Shown: positions 1 to 5,861 of the stretch, one piece after another
Layout of the letters: every line of letters begins with the position of its first letter
Numbering within the stretch: the first letter of the stretch is position 1
From: Bdellovibrionales bacterium
GTDB lineage: Bacteria; Bdellovibrionota; Bdellovibrionia; Bdellovibrionales; JAMPXM01
DNA: 6,934 nt
Reading direction: 5' to 3'
Assembly: GCA_005792225.1 (NCBI GenBank)
Contig: SXSP01000499.1
Span: 1 to 6,934, forward strand
Program-made: the position numbers and the translations under genes
The notes under the pieces: model-generated
What the model was told of the DNA's origin: nothing
The model's database searches: none
Seen by the model: the letters and a program-made list of their open reading frames with translations, nothing else

Positions 1-579
1 CATGAAGATGAAGTCGGTGATCGAAGGGGAGTAGACCGCTCCGCCCGCGCAGGGGCCCATGATCGCGCTGATCTGCGGGACCACGCCGCTCGCGAGGGTG
101 TTGCGGAGGAAGATGTCCGCATAGCCGCCGAGAGCTTCCACGCCCTCTTGAATGCGTGCTCCGCCCGAGTCGTTGAGTCCGATGATGGGAGCACCGTTTT
201 TAACGGCCATATCCATGATTTTTAGAATCTTGTTCGCTTGCGTGCGCGACATTGATCCGCCGAAGACGGTGAAGTCTTGGCTGTAGCAATAAACAAGTTT
301 TCCGTTGATGCGACCATAGCCGGTCACGACGCCGTCACCGAGGATCCTCTTGTCGCCCATGCCGAAGTTCTGCGAGCGGTGAGTGACGAAACGATCCATC
401 TCGACGAAGCTTCCGGGATCGAGGAGCACATCGAGACGTTCGCGCGCGGTGAGGCGGGAGCCTTCTTTGTGCTTGGCGATCCGGGCTTCGCCTCCACCTT
501 CGAGCGCCTCCGCGTTTTTCTTTTCGAGATCAGCCACGCGAAGCTCGGTGCGCGACAAGTTCGAATTCGATAATTCCAT
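1..579 (-). CDS. Acyl-CoA carboxylase carboxyltransferase (beta) subunit, N-terminal part, cut by the window edge
   Basis: The visible 193 residues are the N-terminal half-domain of a biotin-dependent carboxyltransferase of the PccB/MmdA/AccD5 family. These enzymes move CO2 from carboxybiotin to an acyl-CoA such as propionyl-CoA in the cytoplasm. Seen in the sequence: an N-terminal helix with the family's [21 protein letters not shown] block (about residues 38-58), FTVFGGSMS (103-111), the acyl-CoA oxyanion-hole motif [10 protein letters not shown] (138-147), and [11 protein letters not shown] (175-185). The ATG at 577-579 is chosen because a GGAG lies 7 nt upstream and the family's usual N-terminus follows. 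The C-terminal half, with the residues that help set acyl chain preference, is outside the window, so propionyl-, methylmalonyl- and acetyl-CoA forms cannot be separated. The gene is followed upstream by a 237-bp non-coding stretch, so it probably has its own promoter. The family call is near certain and the substrate is open. Confidence 0.95.
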   Translation of the reverse strand, partial: MELSNSNLSRTELRVADLEKKNAEALEGGGEARIAKHKEGSRLTARERLDVLLDPGSFVEMDRFVTHRSQNFGMGDKRILGDGVVTGYGRINGKLVYCYSQDFTVFGGSMSRTQANKILKIMDMAVKNGAPIIGLNDSGGARIQEGVEALGGYADIFLRNTLASGVVPQISAIMGPCAGGAVYSPSITDFIFM

Positions 580-816
580 TCAAGTGCTCCGTGAAACGTT
601 AAAGTATCTACTTCAGTTCGATTCGCACGACTGCTCGGCCAAAAAATTTTGGCTTCGGAATCGCCGCAAATCACGGCATCCGCGCCAAAGGAAAACCTTC
701 GGAGGAGCCGATACTACGAGGGAAATTCCCAAAACGTAACTGTCTCACGATGCGTTAGGCAAGATCGATGGCGAGCGGCTGTATGCGCCGCATCTATGTT
801 GGGAATGGAGGCGGGA
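580..816. other. Intergenic region upstream of the carboxylase gene with short dyads
   Basis: This 237-bp stretch separates the end of the protease gene from the start of the carboxylase gene, both on the minus strand. I see no credible small gene in it. It holds a dyad with 7-bp arms (GCCAAAA, 2-bp centre, TTTTGGC) at 638-653, an 11-bp perfect palindrome GGGAAATTCCC at 720-730, and a GC-rich hairpin (GCGGC, 7-nt loop, GCCGC) at 775-791. The hairpin lies 26-42 nt past the protease stop and has no T-run after it, so it is at best a weak terminator. The first dyad lies about 60 bp before the carboxylase start and could be an operator. I could not find a convincing -35/-10 pair. Confidence 0.4.
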
Positions 817-2070
817 TCAAGGAGCTTCGTCGGGGACCAGCGCTTCGATTTTCTCGATTGCCCGTGTGATATTCAGGCGACCACCGGTGACGACGGGAAA
901 GTTTCCGTAATCCACGGAGGAGAGGAGTGCCTCGCGGACCTGGTCAGCCGTAGCTCGAGGGCGATGGCTCCAAACGAGTGCGGCAGCCCCTGCGACAAAC
1001 GGAGTCGCCATACTGGTGCCCTGCTGGTAGCGCGTAGAGTTTTCTGGATACGTGCTGAAAATGTCGGAGCCCGGAGCCAACAGGTGCACGAGTTTCCGGC
1101 TATAGTTCGAAAACCCTTCCATCGTATCGGTAAAGCTGCTCGCACCCACGGAAATCTGAAGACCGACCGCGAAGGCCGCAGGGTAAGTGGGACTTAAATC
1201 CAGGTTTTCGCCGCGACCATACTCGTCGCCGTTACCAGATGCGGAGATGAACAAGACTCCCTGCTTTGAGAGATTTTCGATCGCGGTACGAAGTGCGCGC
1301 GAACATCTTGATCCGCCCCAACTCGCGTTGACGACTTTGGCGCCGCGCTTGGCCGCGTAGTACATGGCTTCGATGCCGCCTCCGATGGTTCCGTAACCAT
1401 CGTCACCCATGAAATCTAAAGGAAGAATCTTCGCCTTCGGAGCGACACCCTTCACGGTGCCCTTCGTGTGATCGGCAGCGACGATGCCCGCGACATGGGT
1501 TCCGTGACCCGATCCATCGTTGACGTACGGAGATCCGCTTGAAAAATCCCAGCCGATGACGTCGTCGATATAGCCGTTTTTATCGTCATCGATTCCATTG
1601 ATTACTTCCGCGGAATTCACGGCCATCTGCGCGCGCAGTTGAGGATGATTGACGTCGACCCCGGAATCTACGACGGCGACGATGATCCCTTCGCCGGTTA
1701 TGCCTTTTGCCCAAGCATCAACGGCTCCCGTGCGTTCTTGTCCCCAGTTGGCCGGGGCGGGGTCGTAGGAGGCTGAGCTTTGAACGACAACGGGTTTTTC
1801 GATGCGAATCAGTTGATCGTTCTCAGCAAACTCGATTTGTTCATCATTGGGTTTGATCACATCGCGGATCAAGGCCTCGCGGCTGTCGGCGTTCTCGCGG
1901 GTGTAAGATCCGTCCTTCCATCGCACGATGTACCGATCGGGCACGGCGGTGGCTTCACAGGATTCCACAACCTTTTCCACTTTCGATTCCGAAGTTCCCG
2001 ACGGAATTTCGCAGGCAGTGAGAAACAATGCGCAGGCGGTGAGCGCGAAGCAAAAACGAACGACGTCCAT
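817..2070 (-). CDS. Subtilisin-family (S8) serine protease, predicted lipoprotein
   Basis: This is a complete subtilase of 417 residues, a secreted serine endopeptidase. The Asp/His/Ser triad is visible: D135 in VVDSGVD, H189 in GHGTHVAG, and S353 in GTSMATP. The oxyanion Asn is N280 in SASGN. A calcium-loop-like insert, DDDKNGYIDD (161-170), is common in this family. The N-terminus is a lipoprotein signal with lipobox LTAC, the modified Cys being residue 20. The next residue is Glu rather than Asp, so by E. coli rules it would go to the outer membrane. Residues 45-90 look like a short inhibitor I9-type propeptide (starting PDRYIVRW) before the catalytic domain. The ATG at 2068-2070 is preferred over the in-frame ATG at 2089-2091. 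It has GGGGA 4 nt upstream and gives a compact signal peptide, while the upstream ATG has no spaced ribosome site and lies in a hairpin loop. There is no C-terminal sorting or adhesion domain. The natural substrate is unknown. Confidence 0.95.
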   Translation of the reverse strand: MDVVRFCFALTACALFLTACEIPSGTSESKVEKVVESCEATAVPDRYIVRWKDGSYTRENADSREALIRDVIKPNDEQIEFAENDQLIRIEKPVVVQSSASYDPAPANWGQERTGAVDAWAKGITGEGIIVAVVDSGVDVNHPQLRAQMAVNSAEVINGIDDDKNGYIDDVIGWDFSSGSPYVNDGSGHGTHVAGIVAADHTKGTVKGVAPKAKILPLDFMGDDGYGTIGGGIEAMYYAAKRGAKVVNASWGGSRCSRALRTAIENLSKQGVLFISASGNGDEYGRGENLDLSPTYPAAFAVGLQISVGASSFTDTMEGFSNYSRKLVHLLAPGSDIFSTYPENSTRYQQGTSMATPFVAGAAALVWSHRPRATADQVREALLSSVDYGNFPVVTGGRLNITRAIEKIEALVPDEAP

Positions 2071-2081
2071 GTCATCCCCAT

Positions 2082-2102
2082 GCGAGAACATCCTGTTCTC
2101 GC
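2082..2102. promoter_or_regulatory. Perfect inverted repeat just upstream of the protease ribosome-binding site
   Basis: On the plus strand the arms are GCGAGAACA (2082-2090) and TGTTCTCGC (2094-2102), separated by TCC. All 9 bases pair. The dyad ends 3 bp before the GGGGA ribosome site used by the protease gene. It could be an operator at or near the promoter or, if transcription starts upstream, an mRNA hairpin next to the ribosome site. There is no T-run after it on either strand, so a terminator is unlikely. It does not match the GAAC-N4-GTTC LexA box (the spacer here is 5) nor the TTAC-N3-GTAA box reported for Bdellovibrio LexA. The repeat is certain and its function is inferred. Confidence 0.55.
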
Positions 2103-2221
2103 GTTATCTCTTCTATTGTCACTTGCCGGCGATGTTTCGGTTAGTCCAACTCTCAAACCCGACTCACCAAGGTCCGTGCAAATCTAGACCTTCGCTCGTA
2201 AGAAACTACACGAAATGTTCT

Positions 2222-2268
2222 CCGAACCATGGGCCAGAGAGAAGCCTCATGGTGCTAGTTTCGTTCGG
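2222..2268 (+). promoter_or_regulatory. Possible leader hairpin before the small basic protein gene
   Basis: Nested inverted repeats lie between the divergent protease gene and the small gene at 2291. ACCATGGGC (2226-2234) pairs with GCC (2244-2246) and CATGGT (2248-2253), with one bulged T. CCGAAC (2222-2227) can pair with GTTCGG (2263-2268) outside most of it. If transcription starts upstream, this would fold in the 5' leader about 12 nt before the AAGGAG ribosome site. Arms this short arise by chance fairly often, so confidence is low. Confidence 0.25.
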
Positions 2269-2290
2269 CGATCAACAAGAAGGAGAGTGC

Positions 2291-2578
2291 ATGGCACGTG
2301 GAGAGAAGACGAAGTACTCGGCTAAACAAAAAAGAATGGCCGAGCATATCGAAGAGGGTTACGAAAAACGCGGGGCGAGCGCAAAGAAGGCTGCACGGAT
2401 CGCGTGGGCCACCGTGAATAAAGAGACAGGCGGCGCGGGCAAACCGGTTAAAAATACCGCGCCATCGAAAAAGGGTGGCAAGAAGGGCGCTGCGGCTCAA
2501 TCCCACGCCAAGCGAGTCGCCGCGGGAAAGAAAGCCGCAAGAACACGCAAGCAGAACGAGCAACACGCATCTCATTGA
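2291..2578 (+). CDS. Small highly basic protein of the 'plasmid stabilization protein'-like family
   Basis: This 95-residue protein starts at ATG 2291, with AAGGAG 5 nt upstream. The N-terminal half has the block YSAKQKRMAEHIEEGYEKRG (residues 9-28), then a helix with AARIAWATVNKETGG (about 34-48). I recognise this pattern from short bacterial proteins often annotated 'plasmid stabilization protein', though to my knowledge no plasmid role is proven. The AWATVNK helix also recalls the end of ChaB-type proteins. The C-terminal half (about 49-95) is low-complexity Lys/Ala/Gly sequence resembling histone H1-like or HU-tail segments. By hand count there are 18 Lys and 7 Arg against 7 Glu and no Asp, so the net charge is near +18. 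Nucleic-acid binding is a fair inference but is not shown. The gene stands alone, divergent from the protease and convergent with the PNP gene. The coding call is strong and the function is unknown. Confidence 0.85.
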   Translation: MARGEKTKYSAKQKRMAEHIEEGYEKRGASAKKAARIAWATVNKETGGAGKPVKNTAPSKKGGKKGAAAQSHAKRVAAGKKAARTRKQNEQHASH

Positions 2579-2586
2579 TTCGAGGT

Positions 2587-2608
2587 GGGGCGGCCGTGGG
2601 GTCGCCCC
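2587..2608 (+). terminator. GC-rich stem-loop between convergent genes
   Basis: GGGGCGGC (2587-2594) pairs with GTCGCCCC (2601-2608), with one G-T wobble in the plus-strand transcript and a 6-nt loop. It begins 9 nt after the stop of the small basic protein gene and ends at the stop codon of the convergent PNP gene. Only a TT follows on the plus strand and no T-run follows on the minus strand. It is a plausible but weak terminator for the small gene, and it may also protect or end the deo transcript from the other side. Confidence 0.5.
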
Positions 2609-3424
2609 TTAGATGGAAACGAGAAAGTCTTTCAAGAACTCGCAGAATTTATCCGAGACAAGTTTCGCCGTTTGAGTCACTTCCTCGTGCGAGAGTTTGT
2701 GTTTCGAAATGCCGGCGGCTGGGTTCGTGATGCAACTGAGCGCGCAAACGCGAAGGCCGAGATGGTTGGCAGCAATTGTCTCCGGAACAGTGCTCATACC
2801 CACCGCGCGACCACCGATCATTTGTAGATAACGAACTTCGGCGGGGGTTTCGTAAGTGGGTCCACTCACTGCGCAGTAAATGCCTCGTGAATGACGAATA
2901 CTCTTCTTTGCGAGGAGATCGGCCATCTTATCGTTAAGCTTACGATCGTAAGCTTCGCTCATGTCAGGAAAACGCGGACCGAGCTGGGCGATGTTCGGGC
3001 CTTTAAGAGGATTGTCGCCCATCAAGTTGATGTGATCGTCGAGAATCATGAAATCACCGGGCTGCATCTGGGGATCGAGTCCACCGGCCGAATTGGTGAG
3101 CATGAGGATCTCGATTCCGAGCATCGCGATGGTTCGAGTCGGGTGAACGACCGCGGTCATCGAATGGCCCTCGTAGTAATGCACGCGTCCCTGAAGGCAT
3201 GCGATTGGAACACCTTTGATGTGTCCCAAGAGAAGACGACCGCCGTGACCTTCAACCGAAGGCGCGATGAAGCCCGGAATCTCATCATAGGGAAGTGTCG
3301 TCTCGACATCCATTTCGTCGACGAACGCACCGAGCCCCGAGCCCAATACGATCCCGATTCGCGGCTTCAGCTGCGATCGTGAGCGGATATAGGCGACTGA
3401 TTCTTCGAGATTCTCTTGGATCAT
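2609..3424 (-). CDS. Purine-nucleoside phosphorylase (trimeric, inosine/guanosine type)
   Basis: This 271-residue enzyme splits purine (deoxy)nucleosides with phosphate into a free base and (deoxy)ribose-1-phosphate in the cytoplasm. It belongs to the low-molecular-mass trimeric PNP family (PunA/XapA/human PNP type), not the hexameric DeoD type. Seen in the sequence: phosphate loop VLGSGLG (26-32, S29), H60 in EGHGG, and GRVHYYEGH (79-87), whose R80, H82 and Y84 match human R84, H86 and Y88. NSAGGL (111-116), GPTYETPAE (188-196; E192 matches E201), GMSTVPE (209-215; M210 and S211) and TNPAAG (N234 matches N243) follow. The length is normal and all expected active-site positions are filled. 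The start lies 6 nt after the stop of the upstream phosphorylase gene. No good ribosome site stands right before it, so it is probably translated by coupling. It is the last gene of the deo cluster. Confidence 0.95.
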   Translation of the reverse strand: MIQENLEESVAYIRSRSQLKPRIGIVLGSGLGAFVDEMDVETTLPYDEIPGFIAPSVEGHGGRLLLGHIKGVPIACLQGRVHYYEGHSMTAVVHPTRTIAMLGIEILMLTNSAGGLDPQMQPGDFMILDDHINLMGDNPLKGPNIAQLGPRFPDMSEAYDRKLNDKMADLLAKKSIRHSRGIYCAVSGPTYETPAEVRYLQMIGGRAVGMSTVPETIAANHLGLRVCALSCITNPAAGISKHKLSHEEVTQTAKLVSDKFCEFLKDFLVSI

Positions 3425-3430
3425 CCGGGT

Positions 3431-4750
3431 TTAGTTCACCTTTCTCTTGGTAATCAAAGCGGGCACATGAGGCTTTTGCAAGGAAATATTCGTTGCTGCG
3501 AGGACCATCTGTTTCGCGCTCTCAAACGAAGTCTCGCGGTTCGCGAAGAGAGTATAAAGCGGAGAGCCCTTCGTGATCGCGTCTCCGAGTTTCGCGTGAA
3601 CTTCGAGACCTGCGGAAGGATCGATCACATCGGTCGTTTTCACGCGACCCGCGCCGAGTTCGATGGCGGCAAGTCCCAGCTTTTCTCCATCGAATCCCGA
3701 GACGAATCCATCGCGATCGGCGTAAATGACATGTTTCGTTTTCGCCTCGGGAAGCTTCGAAGGATCTCCGCCTTGGTGATGACAGAGCTTCTCGAACATC
3801 TCCCACGCTTTTCCCGACGTGAGAGTTTGTTCTGCGCGCTGAATTCCGGATTCCCGATCGGGGGCTCCTCCGCCGAGCCAAATCATGAGTCCCGCGAGTT
3901 CGATGCAAAGCTCACGGGTATCTCGGAAATCTTCGGGCTTCCGTGAGAGGTACGGGCGATTTTGCAGAATCGAGAAACATTCGCCCATTTCGAGCGAGTT
4001 CCCGATGAAGCGGCCGAGGGGTTGATCCATGCTCGAGAGAACGTAAGCAACTTTTTTTCGGTGAGCCGTTCCGATCTCCATGAGTTTATCGGCGAGAGTT
4101 TCCGCGGCTTCGATCGTTTTCATGAACGCGCCGGCTCCATGTTTGACGTCGAGGACGAGGGCGCCCACGCCCTCGGCGAGTTTCTTCGACATGATGCTCG
4201 CGCAAATGAGAGGGAGAGACTCGACGGTCGCCGTGACATCACGAAGAGCATAGATTTTTTTATCCGCCGGGCAGATCTCTTTTGTTTGCCCGATGATCGC
4301 GAAGCCCAGTTTTTCAACCTGGCTCTGAAATTGATCGAGGCTGAGATCGATGCGGAAACCCGGAATGGATTCTAACTTATCGAGCGTTCCACCCGTGTGT
4401 CCAAGTCCGCGGCCCGCGATCATCGGTACGTGGACTCCCGCGGCCGCCGCCATGGGAGCGATAATCATGCTCGTCTTATCGCCGATACCTCCGGTGGAGT
4501 GCTTATCGACCGCCGTTCCCGGAAGCTTTGAGAAGTCGAGCACTCGACCCGAATGCAGCATCGACTCGGTGAGAACTGCCGTCTCGTTTGCCGTCATACC
4601 TTTGAAGAAGACCGCCATGAGCCACGCCGACATCTGGTAATCAGGGAGGTCTCCCGAAGTGAAGCTCTTGATGACGAAATCGATCTCGTCGGTTGTGAGT
4701 TCGAAGCCGTTCCGTTTTTTCTTGATCAGTTCCGCCGGTAGAAATCTCAC
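3431..4750 (-). CDS. deoA: Thymidine (pyrimidine-nucleoside) phosphorylase
   Basis: This 439-residue enzyme converts thymidine/deoxyuridine and phosphate to base and deoxyribose-1-phosphate. The length fits E. coli DeoA (440). Motifs: VDKHSTGGIGDKTS (81-94, phosphate site with K83 and S85), the family signature GRGLGHTGGTLDKLE (113-127), and YALRDVTATVESLP (167-180, R170) followed by ICASIMSKKLAEG (182-194, S185 and K189). GAGAFMKT comes at 205-212. Before the signature it has VPMIAGRG with Met at 110. As I recall, DeoA has Met and Bacillus-type pyrimidine phosphorylases have Lys here, so a thymidine-preferring enzyme is favoured. The start is GTG (4748-4750) with GGGGG 6 nt upstream. DNF substitutions are few; the segment usually reading DVKVGSGAF is DVKHGAGAF (201-209). 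It lies 15 nt after deoC and 6 nt before the PNP gene, so the three are almost surely cotranscribed. Confidence 0.94.
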   Translation of the reverse strand: MRFLPAELIKKKRNGFELTTDEIDFVIKSFTSGDLPDYQMSAWLMAVFFKGMTANETAVLTESMLHSGRVLDFSKLPGTAVDKHSTGGIGDKTSMIIAPMAAAAGVHVPMIAGRGLGHTGGTLDKLESIPGFRIDLSLDQFQSQVEKLGFAIIGQTKEICPADKKIYALRDVTATVESLPLICASIMSKKLAEGVGALVLDVKHGAGAFMKTIEAAETLADKLMEIGTAHRKKVAYVLSSMDQPLGRFIGNSLEMGECFSILQNRPYLSRKPEDFRDTRELCIELAGLMIWLGGGAPDRESGIQRAEQTLTSGKAWEMFEKLCHHQGGDPSKLPEAKTKHVIYADRDGFVSGFDGEKLGLAAIELGAGRVKTTDVIDPSAGLEVHAKLGDAITKGSPLYTLFANRETSFESAKQMVLAATNISLQKPHVPALITKRKVN

Positions 4751-4765
4751 GTCGTGCCCCCGTTC

Positions 4766-5437
4766 TCAATATCCCGAAGATGCGGTTGTGCCCGTGACGA
4801 GCGCGACACCGGAACTCGTCCCGATTCGCGTGGCCCCGGCCGCGATCATAGCCTCAGCTTGCGTAAAGGTTTTTACCCCGCCACTCGCTTTGATCTGAAC
4901 TCGCTCCGAGCAACTCTCGCGCATGATCTTGACGTCTTCAAGGGTGGCGCCACGACCGAGAAAGCCCGTGGCGGTCTTTACGAACGCCGCTCCCGCGGCC
5001 TCGGAGAGCTGACATGCCGAAACGATTTCGTCTCGGGTGAGTAGGCCCGTCTCGAGAATGACCTTCACCGAGTTTCCAGAGACCGCCTGAACAACTTCAC
5101 GGATATCCGCCTCAGCCTCGCGCCAGCGGGCCTCCTTGATGAGATCAATTCGAATCACCATATCGATCTCGGCGGCGCCATCGCGTACCGCCCATTCGCT
5201 CTCGAGAGCTTTGATTTTTGAGAGACTCACGCCGAGCGGAAAGCCAATAACCGAAGCCGTGAGCACCGAAGTCCCCGCGAGTTCTTCGCGGGTCTGACGA
5301 ACGAAGACAGGATTTATGCAAACGGCTTTGAAGTGGTGTTCACGAGCCTCGCTGCAAAGGCGATGAATCTGAGCGGCGGTCGTCTCGGGTTTTAAAAGTG
5401 TTTGATCGATGTAACGGGCCAAATCCTGGGGCTTCAT
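4766..5437 (-). CDS. deoC: Deoxyribose-phosphate aldolase
   Basis: This class I aldolase cleaves 2-deoxyribose-5-phosphate into acetaldehyde and glyceraldehyde-3-phosphate, the last step of deoxynucleoside breakdown. With 223 residues it belongs to the shorter bacterial DeoC group (E. coli has 259). The Schiff-base lysine is K154 in FVKTATGF. The proton-relay residues are D92 in EIDMV and K183 in IKASGGVK, matching E. coli K167, D102 and K201. GFPLG (65-69) and the phosphate-binding RIGTSSG (204-210) are present. The protein ends in Tyr, as E. coli DeoC does at the mechanistically important Y259. Two ATGs stand in tandem. GGAG (5443-5446) lies 5 nt before the second (5435-5437) but only 2 nt before the first (5438-5440), so the second is chosen. 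It is the first gene of the deo operon, divergent from the acylphosphatase gene. The promoter must lie in the short gap or inside the acylphosphatase coding region. Confidence 0.95.
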   Translation of the reverse strand: MKPQDLARYIDQTLLKPETTAAQIHRLCSEAREHHFKAVCINPVFVRQTREELAGTSVLTASVIGFPLGVSLSKIKALESEWAVRDGAAEIDMVIRIDLIKEARWREAEADIREVVQAVSGNSVKVILETGLLTRDEIVSACQLSEAAGAAFVKTATGFLGRGATLEDVKIMRESCSERVQIKASGGVKTFTQAEAMIAAGATRIGTSSGVALVTGTTASSGY

Positions 5438-5507
5438 CATCGCTCCGTGAATTGAAGAGGAAAAACAGTTGAAGTTAACGAGCGCCCAATGGAATGTCAG
5501 TCAAAAT

Positions 5508-5861
5508 ATGGTTCAACTCATCAGCCGCCACTACCTCATCAAGGGACGCGTTCAAGGAGTCGGATTTCGCAGGTTCGTCGAAGCGCGAGCGCGGAGTCTC
5601 GGACTCGTCGGCGCCGTTCGCAATCTCGCCGACGGCCGTGTCGAATTTCTCGCGCGCGGAGACGCCGCATCCATCAGGGATTTCGAGCGACTTATCGCCC
5701 AAGGTCCAGCTTTGTCGCAGGTCACGGAGATCTTGTCTGGCGATGTGTCTGGTGAAGTCTATGGCGAATGGCGTTCAAGCGATGCTATCCTTGAAGGCAC
5801 TGCCGATCAGTTCTCGGTTCTCAAGGATGGGGAGGAACCATGGTCCGTTTCCAAAAATTAA
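5508..5861 (+). CDS. Acylphosphatase
   Basis: This small cytoplasmic enzyme of 117 residues hydrolyses acyl phosphates such as acetyl phosphate or carbamoyl phosphate. The signature IKGRVQGVGFRRFV is at residues 11-24, with catalytic R21. The second motif, VRNLADGRVEF (37-47), has catalytic N39. The alpha/beta core appears to end around FSVLKDG, giving a C-terminus about 10 residues longer than usual for a family near 90 residues. Two starts are possible. ATG 5508 fits the family's short N-terminus but lacks a well-spaced ribosome site. TTG 5469 has AAGAGG 8 nt upstream and would add 13 residues not typical of the family. I prefer 5508 on homology. The 3' end overlaps the next gene by 22 nt, so the two are likely translationally coupled. 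The physiological substrate of bacterial acylphosphatases is mostly unknown. Confidence 0.9.
   Translation: MVQLISRHYLIKGRVQGVGFRRFVEARARSLGLVGAVRNLADGRVEFLARGDAASIRDFERLIAQGPALSQVTEILSGDVSGEVYGEWRSSDAILEGTADQFSVLKDGEEPWSVSKN

Noticed and set aside
649..1197. Plus-strand open frame of 182 codons
   Set aside because: It lies mostly antisense to the protease gene, has no recognisable motifs and no good ribosome site. Such frames are common in GC-rich DNA.
2091..2091. Upstream in-frame ATG (2089-2091) as start of the protease
   Set aside because: It has no spaced ribosome site, lies in the loop of the 9-bp inverted repeat, and adds an acidic stretch before the signal peptide.
2082..2102. LexA (SOS) box in the protease leader
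   Set aside because: The GAAC/GTTC half sites are spaced by 5 rather than 4, and it differs from the TTAC-N3-GTAA box described for Bdellovibrio.
1928..2290. Upstream extension of the small basic protein gene
   Set aside because: The frame is open back to 1928, but the extension overlaps the protease start region and lacks family similarity. ATG 2291 has a strong AAGGAG.
2255..2575. Minus-strand open frame with a lipoprotein-like start (LLAC)
   Set aside because: It is the antisense of the Lys-rich small gene. Lysine codons read backwards give Leu/Phe codons, which mimics a hydrophobic signal. There is no supporting ribosome site or homology.
4052..4261. Two seven-A runs in the coding strand of deoA (4052-4058 and 4255-4261) as slippage or phase-variation sites
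   Set aside because: Both encode ordinary Lys codons in conserved places, neither is set in a canonical slippery frame, and the gene is intact.
5474..5504. TTGACT (5504-5499, minus strand) as a -35 element for the deo operon
   Set aside because: No acceptable -10 lies 16-18 bp downstream; the nearest candidate has a 19-bp spacer and matches only half the consensus.
5467..5518. Inverted repeat AGTTGAA / TTCAACT around the acylphosphatase start
   Set aside because: The arms are 7 bp with a gap of about 38 bp, which is expected by chance at this length.
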